NCBI GenBank assembly: GCA_015067605.1
Contig: SVME01000011.1
Span: forward strand, 1 to 35,472
Reading direction: 5' to 3'
Length of the DNA: 35,472 nucleotides
From: Oscillospiraceae bacterium
GTDB lineage: Bacteria > Bacillota > Clostridia > Oscillospirales > Oscillospiraceae
The first letter of the stretch is position 1; the number at the start of each line of letters is the position of its first letter. Below, piece by piece: positions 15,627-23,452 of the stretch. The translations under genes were made by a program, and so were the position numbers. The notes below the pieces were generated by a model. The model made no database searches. It worked only from the letters and a program-made list of their open reading frames with translations, and was not told where the DNA came from.

Positions 15627-15782
15627 ATGAAGCCATTAAAAGAACACGTCAGTATCACATTGGACAATGATTTACTGGCAAAGCTCCGAGAAATATCGGA
15701 AGCGGATGACCGCTCCCTTTCGCAATACATCAATCTGGTTTTGAAGAAGCACCTTGAGGAGCTAAACCGGAAGGACAACTGA
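15627..15782 (+). CDS. Small ribbon-helix-helix (Arc/CopG-like) protein
   Basis: This encodes 51 residues. HVSITLDNDLLAKLREISEA followed by DDRSLSQYINLVLKKHLEEL has the beta-strand, helix, turn, helix pattern of ribbon-helix-helix DNA binders. The strand is VSITLD and the second helix starts at RSLSQYI. AGAGGTGA (15613-15620) lies 6 bases before the ATG, and a TATACT box is at 15601-15606. A perfect terminator follows 8 bases after the stop. Such proteins are often antitoxins or autoregulators, but no toxin gene is next to it. Its partner may be the divergent XRE gene. Confidence 0.82.
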   Translation: MKPLKEHVSITLDNDLLAKLREISEADDRSLSQYINLVLKKHLEELNRKDN

Positions 15783-15790
15783 AGCGTAAA

Positions 15791-15817
15791 TCCACCGCCA
15801 TCCGGCGGTGGATTTTT
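15791..15817 (+). terminator. Intrinsic terminator after the ribbon-helix-helix gene
   Basis: A perfect 9-bp stem TCCACCGCC/GGCGGTGGA (15791-15799 with 15804-15812) is followed by five T's. The same hairpin with its GTAAA lead-in recurs at 16071-16096. Confidence 0.9.
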
Positions 15818-15846
15818 CAGGCTGTCAAAAAAGTGCTATACTGCGG

Positions 15847-16047
15847 TAAATTATCGTTTAGCGAAGTAACGCACAATCCCTTGCCTCTCCCTCTGGGAGA
15901 GGTGCCCAGTGCGCACACTGGGCGGAGAGGGTGTCCTATCATTGTTTTGACACCCTCTCAGTCAAAAATCAGAGATTTTTGCCAGCTCTCCCAGAGGGAG
16001 AGCCAAGTTTGGTACGGTGCAAACTTGCACCGCTAAACGATAATTTA
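15847..16047. repeat. F1 repeat enclosing a CTCTCCCTCTGGGAGAG element
   Basis: Perfect F1 ends, TAAATTATCGTTTAGCG (15847-15863) and CGCTAAACGATAATTTA (16031-16047), each include a TA at the outer edge. Just inside the right end is GTGCAAACTTGCACCG, shared with the copy at 1003-1117. Between the ends lies a 128-bp inner element (15880-16007). Confidence 0.9.
15880..16007. repeat. Gene-less form of the DUF559-carrying repeat
   Basis: The ends CTTGCCTCTCCCTCTGGGAG (from 15880) and the complement of CTCCCAGAGGGAGAGCCAAG (to 16007) are inverted. The left half includes the CCCAGTGCGCACACTGGG hairpin and the right half AAAATCAGAGATTTTT. These correspond to the right and left borders of the element at 11064-11537, but the DUF559 gene is replaced by about 20 bases. 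Confidence 0.85.
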
Positions 16048-16070
16048 TAGTTCTTTGACACGCTGGTAAA

Positions 16071-16100
16071 TCCACCGCCATCCGGCGGTGGATTTTCTTT
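16071..16100 (+). repeat. Second copy of the ribbon-helix-helix gene terminator
   Basis: The 9-bp hairpin TCCACCGCC/GGCGGTGGA with TTTTCTTTT repeats 15791-15817, including several flanking bases. No gene ends here, so it is a duplicated terminator flanking the F1 insertion. Confidence 0.75.
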
Positions 16101-16115
16101 TGACACCGTGCCGTC

Positions 16116-16408
16116 AATTATCGTTTACGTTACAGAAAAGCTGTCATTGCGAGGGCCGTAGGCCCGTGGCAATCTCCTGCTGAAATGCTGCATCAATAAT
16201 GAGCGTTAAGGAATGAAAATGACGTTTTGACGCTGTTTTCATTCCTGTGGGCTGATAAAGTATAAACGTTGTACCGGGAGATTGCCACGTCGCCTCTTTA
16301 GGGCTCCTCGCAATGACAGCTTCTTCGCTACGTTTTTGTTGATTTGTAATCGTGCTTACTTAAAGGGATAACCACAATTATCGTTTAGCGCCTGCGAAAC
16401 GATAATTG
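16116..16408. repeat. Second composite F1 / TGTCATTGCGAGG element plus a minimal F1 palindrome
   Basis: 16116-16318 matches 161-363 base for base in length, with about a dozen substitutions, including the 13-bp inverted ends at 16142-16154 and 16306-16318. At 16376-16408 AATTATCGTTTAGCG and CGAAACGATAATT face each other with almost nothing between them. This is the shortest F1 form in the window. No coding content. Confidence 0.85.
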
Positions 16409-16428
16409 ATAGTTCTAGAGGACCGTGT

Positions 16429-16463
16429 GGAAGGGTGTTTTTTATCAAAAAAACACCCTTTCC
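16429..16463. other. A/T-topped perfect hairpin before the EPS promoter
   Basis: GGAAGGGTGTTTTTT (16429-16443) pairs with AAAAAAACACCCTTTCC (16447-16463). It sits just upstream of the -10 box at 16500. It could insulate the EPS operon from upstream transcription, but there is no T-run after the stem on the plus strand. Confidence 0.5.
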
Positions 16464-16476
16464 GACAATCTGCCAC

Positions 16477-16505
16477 TAGATTTTAGAATTGGAATGATGT
16501 ATAAT
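16477..16505 (+). promoter_or_regulatory. Candidate promoter of the EPS/RiPP operon
   Basis: A perfect TATAAT (16500-16505) has a poor -35 match, TAGATT (16477-16482), at 17 bases. A weak -35 suggests activator dependence. The predicted start near 16512 gives a leader of about 145 bases. Confidence 0.6.
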
Positions 16506-16536
16506 ATCGTAAAATAGTATGACTATATGTATAAGT

Positions 16537-16631
16537 CGGAGTAGGCGAAAAAACGGGTAGGTGACGGGAGCCGTGACTGGCGTCCATTGGCGCATTCTGT
16601 CGGGAGTGCAACGCCGAACCAATACTCTCCG
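16537..16631 (+). ncRNA. Structured 5' leader of the EPS operon, riboswitch-like
   Basis: A basal stem CGGAG/CTCCG (16537-16541 with 16627-16631) encloses a small hairpin (ACGG-GAG-CCGT) and a second arm, GGCG-GCATTC...GAGTGC-AA-CGCC (about 16590-16615). The segments CGTGACTGGCG (16572-16582), CGGGAG (16601-16606) and ACGCCG resemble conserved parts of the ZTP (pfl) riboswitch. The terminal CCTGGGC-type block expected in that class is missing. The ribosome site AGGGAGGA (16643-16650) lies 11 bases after the basal stem. Class undecided. Confidence 0.45.
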
Positions 16632-16655
16632 GCGGAAGATTCAGGGAGGAAATTC

Positions 16656-17474
16656 ATGAAGGTTTTAAGGCTGCTGACTGTGATGCTATTTATCGCCACC
16701 ACCTGCGTGTTTGGCTGGTTCTACATCCAAGAAAAGAAGAACACCGATTTGACCGTGCCCTCCATTCAGGTGGATGAGCCGCTGATTCAAATCAGCATCC
16801 ACGATGATGAGGATGTGCTGCTGCAGGGCGTCACCGCTTTCGACGGGAAGGATGGAGATTTGACGGACAAGGTTTTTGTGGAGTCGATCTCTCAGTTTGT
16901 GGGCGAGAACACCTGCACCGTTACCTATGCAGTGGCGGACGGCGACAAGCACGTTGCCAAGAGCACCCGCAAGGTCCAGTACATCGATTACGAAAAGCCC
17001 CAGTTCTATCTAAAGCAGCCTATGGTTTTCTCCGTTGGTGATGCCATTGATGTGAGCAAATTTGTCGGTGCCACCGACTGTATCGAAGGGGACATTAGCG
17101 ACCGGGTCATTATTACTGCCACCGACTATCAGGCGGGTACCTCCGGCGTGTACAGCCTGTCCCTGCAGGCCACTAACACCAAGGGCGATATCGTTTATCT
17201 GGATGTTTCCCTGTATGTAGAGATGAAGGACGTTCGGGCTCCGGAAATTGAGCTGAGCGATTATCTGATCTATGTGAAACAGGGTCAGGAGCTGGACTTC
17301 GAGAGCTATGTTGATTCCGTATATTCGCTGTACCACAACATCAATCACGACAGCTTCCTGATCTCGGGGGACTATGACCCCGATACGCCCGGCGTTTATG
17401 ACATTCATTACTATGTGCAGGACGTTCAGGGCAATGAAGAACACACGGTGTTGACCGTTGTGGTGGAGGAATGA
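16656..17474 (+). CDS. Membrane-anchored protein with DUF5011/Ig-like domains
   Basis: This encodes 272 residues. An N-terminal membrane anchor (VLRLLTVMLFIATTCVFGWF, about 4-23) is followed by Ig-like modules. The first contains LQGVTAFDGKDGDLTDKVFV, the DUF5011-type motif; the second has VGATDCIEGDISDRVIITAT. A third segment ends the protein. Such proteins are frequent first genes of Firmicutes EPS operons and are presumed to act outside the membrane with the chain-length machinery; the exact role is unknown. The ATG at 16656 follows AGGGAGGA by 5 bases; an in-frame start at 16587 would lie inside the structured leader. It overlaps the next gene by 4 bases. Confidence 0.83.
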   Translation: MKVLRLLTVMLFIATTCVFGWFYIQEKKNTDLTVPSIQVDEPLIQISIHDDEDVLLQGVTAFDGKDGDLTDKVFVESISQFVGENTCTVTYAVADGDKHVAKSTRKVQYIDYEKPQFYLKQPMVFSVGDAIDVSKFVGATDCIEGDISDRVIITATDYQAGTSGVYSLSLQATNTKGDIVYLDVSLYVEMKDVRAPEIELSDYLIYVKQGQELDFESYVDSVYSLYHNINHDSFLISGDYDPDTPGVYDIHYYVQDVQGNEEHTVLTVVVEE

Positions 17475-18949
17475 TGGGTTTGAACAATAAAACGCAACGC
17501 TTCAAGCTGACCTTTGAATGGCACAGCTTGTTACGGGATATCTGGCGAAACCTGTGGCTGGTGGTTCTGGCTGCCAGCATCGCTTTCATGGCTATTTACG
17601 TTGGTGAGCGCAGTGTCTATACGCCCTCCTACACCAGTACCACCACTCTGGTGGTGCGGGCCAAGACCGGCACCAACGGTACCCATACGAATTTAACCGT
17701 GTCTGCGGAGATGGCCGAGGTGTTCGCTACGGTGTTTAGCGAGCCTACCATGCGCCAGAAGGCTGCCGAGAACATCGGCATGGAATCGTTCAGAGGCGAG
17801 GTGTCCACCGAGGTCATGGAGGGCATCAACCTGTTGACTGTTTCCGTCACTGCCCATGACCCAGAGCTGGCCTATGATCAGCTCAAGTCCATTCTGGAGG
17901 TGTACCCCGAGATCTCCAATGTGGTATTCTCCGATGCGGTGATCGATGTGCTGATTTGGCCCCAGATGCCCACTACCCCCTCCGATACCCTCTCTACCAT
18001 GTATCGGGGAACTGTGATGATGGGTGCGATGGCGGTGATGGTGCTGCTGATCGCGCTGCTTTCTATGCTGCGGGATACGGTGAAGCACGAGAAGTCCTTC
18101 GAGGCCAACATCGATGCCAAGCTGCTGGGCACCATCGTTCACGAAAAGCCCCACTTGACCTTAAAGGAGCGACTCGCCCGCAAAAAACGTTCGCTGCTGA
18201 TTGACGATGCCTATTCTTCCCTGAAATTCGCGGAGGATTATCAGAATGTAGCCACCAAGCTGGAGCATATGCACAGACATCAGGGCAGCAAGATTTTTGC
18301 CATCACCTCTGTCGCGGAGAACGAGGGTAAGTCCACCGCCGCTGCCAACATCGCATTGGCGCTGGCAGGTCGTGGCTTCCGAGTGATGCTGATCGATATC
18401 GACATCCGCAAGCCCTCCATCTATAAGATTTTCGGCTGCTCCACCAAGCAGGAGCATGAATTCAGCGATGTGCTGTCCGGCAAGCTGTCGCCCAAGGAAT
18501 TCAAATTCCAGCAGTATAAAAAGAGCGGCCTGTATCTGGCGCTGAACCGCCACTACCGGTCTGATGCGGCTCAGTGGCTGGGCTCGGAGATGGTGAGCAA
18601 GTGCATCAAGTCCATCAGCGGATGGATGGATTTTGTCATCATCGATACTCCGCCGGTGGCGGCCTCCGCCGATGCGGCCAGTCTGGTGGGCATCTGCGAC
18701 AAGACGCTGCTGGTAGTCCGGACGGACACGGTGGACATCACGGACATTAACGACACCGTGATGACCATTAATAACATCGGTGGCAATCTGGCAGGCTGCA
18801 TCCTCAACGACCTGTACCGACCCTTCACCCTCTTCGGGCAGCTTGGTCTGGACGAGAGCAGCGCCTATTCCTATAAACACGGCTCCTACAAGCGCTACGG
18901 CTACGGCCCCCATTCGCTGTCGGAGGTCATGTTTGACGGTGAGGAATGA
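17471..18949 (+). CDS. Fused polysaccharide chain-length regulator / bacterial tyrosine kinase (Wzz-BYK), copy 1
   Basis: This encodes 492 residues. The N-terminal Wzz domain has membrane segments at about 28-44 and 181-200 around an extracellular region. The cytoplasmic BY-kinase domain has Walker A AENEGKST (282-289), Walker A' VMLIDIDIRKP (306-315) and Walker B FVIIDTPP (388-395). A Tyr-rich tail, SAYSYKHGSYKRYGYG, carries the autophosphorylation sites. Proteins of this type control polymer length and export in EPS synthesis. The fusion of the two domains is the arrangement classic in Gram-negatives; many Firmicutes split them as CpsC and CpsD. The start is one of two adjacent ATGs (17471 or 17474). 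Confidence 0.92.
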   Translation: MMGLNNKTQRFKLTFEWHSLLRDIWRNLWLVVLAASIAFMAIYVGERSVYTPSYTSTTTLVVRAKTGTNGTHTNLTVSAEMAEVFATVFSEPTMRQKAAENIGMESFRGEVSTEVMEGINLLTVSVTAHDPELAYDQLKSILEVYPEISNVVFSDAVIDVLIWPQMPTTPSDTLSTMYRGTVMMGAMAVMVLLIALLSMLRDTVKHEKSFEANIDAKLLGTIVHEKPHLTLKERLARKKRSLLIDDAYSSLKFAEDYQNVATKLEHMHRHQGSKIFAITSVAENEGKSTAAANIALALAGRGFRVMLIDIDIRKPSIYKIFGCSTKQEHEFSDVLSGKLSPKEFKFQQYKKSGLYLALNRHYRSDAAQWLGSEMVSKCIKSISGWMDFVIIDTPPVAASADAASLVGICDKTLLVVRTDTVDITDINDTVMTINNIGGNLAGCILNDLYRPFTLFGQLGLDESSAYSYKHGSYKRYGYGPHSLSEVMFDGEE

Positions 18950-18952
18950 TCT

Positions 18953-20410
18953 ATGAGTATCAGTGAAATCAAAGAAACCAAAAGTGAAAAAGCCGTGATG
19001 GAGAAGAATTTCACCTTCTACCTCAGCGATTTCTGGCGTGGCCTGATGAAGTTCTGGTGGTTGGTGGTGGGATTGGCGCTGCTGCTGGGCTCCTTCTCCT
19101 TCTACAATAGCTACATCCGTTATGTTCCGACGTACACAAGCTCCGCTACCTTTACGGTGCATATGGAAAACGAAACCATCACCGGCGACGGCGGAATGTC
19201 TGCCTACTCCTTCTTCTACGACCGCACCACTGCAGATCAGCTTGCGATCGTGTTCCCCTACATTATGCAGAGCAACATTTTGCAGGATCGGGTGTGCCGA
19301 GATATGAACGTGACCGCCATGCCGGCCTCTGTGTCGGTCAGCTGCGTGGCTGGTACCAATATGCTCACCATCAGCACCACCGGCTCAGATCCGCAGGCTA
19401 CTTATGATGTGCTGCAGTCGGTAATCAATAACTATTCCTATGTGGCCGAGTATATCATCGGCCCCACCAAGCTGAATCCAATCTCCACGCCGGAGGTGCC
19501 TACTGCGCCTACCAATGCGATGCAGTGGAAGACGGAAACGCTGAAGAGCGTCGTCATCGGCTTGGTGATCGGTCTGGTGTGGATTGCGATCTATGCGGTG
19601 CTGCGGCAGACTGTGCGCACCAAGGAGGATGTGCAGCGGGAGCTGCGGCAGCCCTGCTTGGGTGTGCTGCCTCAGGTCACCTTCAAGCGCTATAAGCAAA
19701 AAATCGATACCAGTGTGCTGCTGAGTAACCCCCTAGTGGGCAAGGAATATCTGGAGTCCATGCGGTTGTTGCGCAGTTCTATCCAGAGTAACCTGCAGGA
19801 TAATGAGAAAGTCATTCTGCTCACTAGTACCGCTCCCGGTGAAGGTAAGTCCGTCACCACTCTAAATTTGGCGTATACACTGGCAAAAAGCGACGAAAAA
19901 GTTCTGGTTATCGACGGGGATTTGCGTAATTCCGGCATTTCGCGTATGGTTTCCTCCGGTGGCAAGAAGCAGCAAAACGATACGTCCGACCAGATTTACG
20001 ACATCGTTCCGCTGGAGAAGCTTGGGGTGGATGTGCTGACCTTCCGTGCCGGCCAGCGTCAGCTTTGGAAGATTATGCGAGCTAACAGGCTGGGTAAGAT
20101 TCTGAAACAGCTACGCAAGGAATACGACCTGATTCTCATCGACACCCCACCCTGCGGCATCATTTCCGATGCGATCATTATGGCGAATGTGGCGGACGTG
20201 GCGCTGTATATCGTCCGTCAGGATACGGTTCTGAGCAGCCGAATCCGCAGAAGTATGAGTTCCTTGCTTTCCACGGATGCGCGAGTCGTGGGTTGCGTCC
20301 TGAACGGAGCGCTGGGCGGTTTGGCCGGCTACGGCAACCGCTATGGCTACGGCGGCTATAGCCATTACTACCGCTATGGTTACTATAGCAAGGAAAAAAC
20401 CACCAAATAA
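18953..20410 (+). CDS. Fused chain-length regulator / bacterial tyrosine kinase (Wzz-BYK), copy 2
   Basis: This encodes 485 residues. It has the same plan as the preceding gene but low residue identity. Membrane segments are at about 33-50 and 198-217. The kinase has Walker A STAPGEGKS (292-300), A' VLVIDGDLRNS (317-327) and Walker B LILIDTPP (393-400). The tail has about nine tyrosines between 460 and 478 (YGNRYGYGGYSHYYRYGYY). The two kinases may form mixed rings or phosphorylate each other. It starts 3 bases after copy 1 and ends 2 bases before the ABC transporter. No tyrosine phosphatase is in the window. Confidence 0.92.
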   Translation: MSISEIKETKSEKAVMEKNFTFYLSDFWRGLMKFWWLVVGLALLLGSFSFYNSYIRYVPTYTSSATFTVHMENETITGDGGMSAYSFFYDRTTADQLAIVFPYIMQSNILQDRVCRDMNVTAMPASVSVSCVAGTNMLTISTTGSDPQATYDVLQSVINNYSYVAEYIIGPTKLNPISTPEVPTAPTNAMQWKTETLKSVVIGLVIGLVWIAIYAVLRQTVRTKEDVQRELRQPCLGVLPQVTFKRYKQKIDTSVLLSNPLVGKEYLESMRLLRSSIQSNLQDNEKVILLTSTAPGEGKSVTTLNLAYTLAKSDEKVLVIDGDLRNSGISRMVSSGGKKQQNDTSDQIYDIVPLEKLGVDVLTFRAGQRQLWKIMRANRLGKILKQLRKEYDLILIDTPPCGIISDAIIMANVADVALYIVRQDTVLSSRIRRSMSSLLSTDARVVGCVLNGALGGLAGYGNRYGYGGYSHYYRYGYYSKEKTTK

Positions 20411-20412
20411 TC

Positions 20413-22128
20413 ATGAATAATCGGGAAAATCAAGACTTTCGTCTGCTTTTGCGCAATGTGGGAACCGAGTGGAAATGGCTCATGAACTACATTCTGCGCT
20501 ATAAGCTGGAAATTCTCATCTATGCCCTGATTGGCATTGTGGGTACGGCCATGGGTTTGGGTGCCAGTGTGGCCTCCAAGCACCTGATTGATGCGGTGAT
20601 TGCCCGTGACAGCGGCACGCTGGGACTGGCCGCCGCATTGGCGGCGGGTCTGGGACTGGGGCAGGTGCTGATCAACGCCGGCACCTCCCGACTGGTGACG
20701 GTGATTGCCACCCGTGTCAAAAACGAGATCCGCAGCTCTATCTATGAGCACATCCTTCGCTGCCGCTGGGAGGATATCAATAAGTACCACTCTGGTGATT
20801 TGCTGAACCGGCTGGAGGGGGATGTGGGTGCGGTTTCCGGCAGCATTGTCAGTTACATTCCCAGTATTTTTACCCGGCTGACACAGTTTCTCGGCAGCCT
20901 TGCCATTGTGCTGTACTATGACCCGACCATGGTGCTTTTTGCACTAATCAGCGCACCTTTTGTATTCTTTTCCTCCCGATTTACCGCAAAAATGATGCGA
21001 AAATACAATCAGGAGAGTCGGGAGATGAACGGACGTATCCTGTCCTTTTCCTCAGAATCCATCCAGAATCTCCAGTCCATCAAGGCCTTCGACCTGACCC
21101 GACGTTACACCCGGGACTTCCGGAGCCTGCTGGACCGGTACCGTACCTTGCGTCTGGCCCACGATAAATTTTCCGTGCTGCTGACGCTGGCCATGTCCGT
21201 TCTGGGTCTGCTGGTGTCCTACGCCTGCTATGGCTGGGGCGTTTGGCGACTGTGGCAGGGGGCTATCTCCTATGGTACGATGATGCTGTTCTTGCAGCTT
21301 TCCGGCAGTCTGACTGCCGCCTTTTCGTCCTTGGTTTCGCTGGCACCCAGCGCTATTTCCATCGCCACCGCCGCCGGACGAATCAAGGAGATCACCGACC
21401 TGCCCATGGAGCCGGATCGGGACAGGGCGGCTGCCAAGGCTATGGCAGAATTTGCGGAGGGTGTCCATATCCGTTGCGACGATGTCACCTATTGCTACGC
21501 CGATGGGGACAGCCCCGTGCTGCGCAACGTCAGCTTCGAAGCCGCACCCGGCCAGACCATCGCCTTCGTCGGCCCATCCGGTGAGGGCAAGACCACCATT
21601 TTGCGGCTGCTGCTGGGACTGGTGGAGCCCAGCGAGGGCAGCCTGACGGTCACCGGCGGCGGCGAAACCCTGACGATTTCCGACAGTACCCGCCGGCTTT
21701 GTGCCTATGTACCTCAGGGCAACACCATTTTCTCCGGCACCATCGGAGAAAATCTGCGGGTGGTGGCACCCCATGCCACCGACGAGGCGCTGATCGAGGC
21801 TTTGAAAACCGCCGATGCATGGGGCTTCGTGTCCCAACTGCCTCAGGGGTTGGATACCCGAATCGGGGAGCGGGGTGTGAATTTCTCTGAGGGGCAGATT
21901 CAGCGGATTTCCATCGCGCGGGCGGTGCTACGGCAAGCGCCGGTGCTGATTATGGACGAGGCCACCTCCGCGCTGGACAGTGATACGGAGGAGCGGGTGC
22001 TGAAAGCACTGATGGCCTCCGCCCCCCACCGCACCTGCATCCTCACCACCCATCGGCCTAGTATGCTCCGCTATTGCGCCAGCGTTTACCGGCTCACTGA
22101 GCATGGAAGCCTGATAAAGGAGAGTTGA
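20413..22128 (+). CDS. ABC exporter (fused membrane and ATPase domains), candidate peptide exporter
   Basis: This encodes 571 residues. A six-helix exporter-type membrane domain (about 25-315) is followed by an ATPase with Walker A GPSGEGKTT (387-395), Q-loop PQG (434-436), signature FSEGQ (491-495, a variant of LSGGQ), Walker B VLIMDE (511-516) and H547 in LTTH. There is no N-terminal C39 peptidase domain, so it would not itself cut a leader. It starts the peptide-type module and is 5 bases from the PqqD-like gene. I infer export of the modified peptide. A role in lipid-linked sugar export is the alternative, since no flippase is present. Confidence 0.88.
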   Translation: MNNRENQDFRLLLRNVGTEWKWLMNYILRYKLEILIYALIGIVGTAMGLGASVASKHLIDAVIARDSGTLGLAAALAAGLGLGQVLINAGTSRLVTVIATRVKNEIRSSIYEHILRCRWEDINKYHSGDLLNRLEGDVGAVSGSIVSYIPSIFTRLTQFLGSLAIVLYYDPTMVLFALISAPFVFFSSRFTAKMMRKYNQESREMNGRILSFSSESIQNLQSIKAFDLTRRYTRDFRSLLDRYRTLRLAHDKFSVLLTLAMSVLGLLVSYACYGWGVWRLWQGAISYGTMMLFLQLSGSLTAAFSSLVSLAPSAISIATAAGRIKEITDLPMEPDRDRAAAKAMAEFAEGVHIRCDDVTYCYADGDSPVLRNVSFEAAPGQTIAFVGPSGEGKTTILRLLLGLVEPSEGSLTVTGGGETLTISDSTRRLCAYVPQGNTIFSGTIGENLRVVAPHATDEALIEALKTADAWGFVSQLPQGLDTRIGERGVNFSEGQIQRISIARAVLRQAPVLIMDEATSALDSDTEERVLKALMASAPHRTCILTTHRPSMLRYCASVYRLTEHGSLIKES

Positions 22129-22133
22129 TCTCA

Positions 22134-22403
22134 ATGATTTACAAAGTGAAGGACGGCTTTCTGGTGCGTCGGATCGGCGGCCAGATGATGGCGGTGCCCG
22201 TGGGGCAGCGCACATCGGAGTTTCATGGTATAATCGCGCTGACGGAGAGCGGCGCTTTGCTGTGGCAAGCCCTGACCGAAGGGGCAGAGCCGGAAGCCCT
22301 GACCCAAATCCTACTGGACACCTACGAGGTGACGGAGGGGCGGGCGCGGCAGGACGTGGAAGCCTTCCTTCGTGGCCTTCGGGTGCAGGGGGCGCTGGAA
22401 TGA
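22134..22403 (+). CDS. PqqD-family peptide-recognition (RRE) protein
   Basis: This encodes 89 residues. The sequence GFLVRRIGGQMMAVPVGQRT, then IIALTESGALLWQALTEGAE, then QILLDTYEVTEGRARQDVEA and FLRGLRVQGALE, is the PqqD/RRE fold. Such proteins hold the leader of a ribosomally made peptide for a partner enzyme. The ATG at 22134 is 9 bases from AAAGGAGAG; the upstream in-frame TTG at 22125 is less likely. The stop overlaps the radical SAM start (ATGA), which suggests coupled synthesis of the two partners. Confidence 0.88.
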   Translation: MIYKVKDGFLVRRIGGQMMAVPVGQRTSEFHGIIALTESGALLWQALTEGAEPEALTQILLDTYEVTEGRARQDVEAFLRGLRVQGALE

Positions 22404-23452
22404 ACGACTGCGGCGGACTGTTGCAGGCCCATCCCAGCCAGCTGGCCCGATGGGCCAAGGCCAATCGGGTGCCCCTGAATGTGACCTTTGAGCTGACCCC
22501 CTTCTGTAATTTCCGGTGCGTCATGTGCTATGTCCGGCTGGAGCCGGAGCAGGCGGCAGCCCAAGGGCAGCTGCTGGAGCCGGCGCAGTGGCTGGAAATT
22601 GCCCATCAGGCAAGAAAGATGGGCACCTTGAACCTGACCCTCACCGGCGGCGAGCCTCTGACCCACCCACATTTCTGGGAGATTTATGAGAAGTTGAACC
22701 AAATGGGCTTTCTGATCACGGTGCTGTCCAACGGCTACCTGATCGATGAGGTGGTGATGGAAAAATTCCGCCGCTTTGGAATGCCCTATGCTATGAAGCT
22801 GACCCTCTACGGTGCCAGCGACGAAACCTATCTGCGTACCTGCGGTAGAGCCGACGGCTTTACTCGTGTCAGCGCCGCCATCGAGCTGCTGCAGCAGGCG
22901 AAAATACCCCTACAGCTTTCTGCCACCATCGTCCGTGAAAATGCGGCGGATCTGCAGGAAATGTACCGCTTCGCCCGACAGCGAAGCCTACCCTTCCAGC
23001 ACACCATGACAGTATCCCGTTCTTCCCGTGGTGCAGTGAACAGTGTGGAAACCTCCCGATTTTCCTATGAGGAGTTCCTTCATGAGCTGACGCTGGAGGA
23101 GCTGGAGAAGAGTAAATTCCCCCCGCTGGAAAGCCCCTTTGCATGGTGCCTGTCCTATGGCTGCGCCCTGTGGGTCACATGGAACGGACGGCTGCAAAGC
23201 TGCACCTTCCTGACGGATCCTGCGGTGCAATGGAGCGGGAATCTGGAAAAGGACTGGGCAGAGCTGCTCTCTGCCACCGATGCGCTGAAAAGCCCCGCTG
23301 AATGCGCACAATGCCGATGGAGTCCCTTCTGCCAGCGGTGTCCCGGCCTGCTCTGTGCGGAGAGCGGTCATCCGGAAAAGATTGATTCGGGCCTGTGCCA
23401 TACGGCAAAGTGTCTGTTTCATAGATATGAACAATGGAGAGATGAATCATGA
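22400..23452 (+). CDS. Radical SAM / SPASM peptide maturase
   Basis: This encodes 350 residues. FELTPFCNFRCVMCYV holds the CxxxCxxC iron-sulfur motif (C36, C40, C43). LTLTGGEPLTHPHFWEI and VLSNGYLI are the next core blocks. The C-terminal region (about 258-345) has CLSYGC, LQSCTF, and the cysteine-rich AECAQCRWSPFCQRCPGLLC and GLCHTAKC. This is a SPASM domain that binds auxiliary clusters. Enzymes of this kind form thioether, C-C or other crosslinks on peptides, guided by a PqqD partner. The start overlaps the pqqD-like stop, and the stop overlaps the start of the candidate substrate at 23449. The specific chemistry cannot be read from sequence. Confidence 0.93.
   Translation: MNDCGGLLQAHPSQLARWAKANRVPLNVTFELTPFCNFRCVMCYVRLEPEQAAAQGQLLEPAQWLEIAHQARKMGTLNLTLTGGEPLTHPHFWEIYEKLNQMGFLITVLSNGYLIDEVVMEKFRRFGMPYAMKLTLYGASDETYLRTCGRADGFTRVSAAIELLQQAKIPLQLSATIVRENAADLQEMYRFARQRSLPFQHTMTVSRSSRGAVNSVETSRFSYEEFLHELTLEELEKSKFPPLESPFAWCLSYGCALWVTWNGRLQSCTFLTDPAVQWSGNLEKDWAELLSATDALKSPAECAQCRWSPFCQRCPGLLCAESGHPEKIDSGLCHTAKCLFHRYEQWRDES

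Noticed and set aside
16429..16463. Intrinsic terminator before the EPS operon
   Set aside because: The stem is followed by CGACAATC with no T-run on the plus strand, and no gene ends just upstream, so it is kept only as a hairpin.
16500..16655. Cyclic-di-GMP riboswitch in the EPS leader
   Set aside because: The characteristic conserved blocks of the c-di-GMP-I class are not present; only partial ZTP-like segments are.
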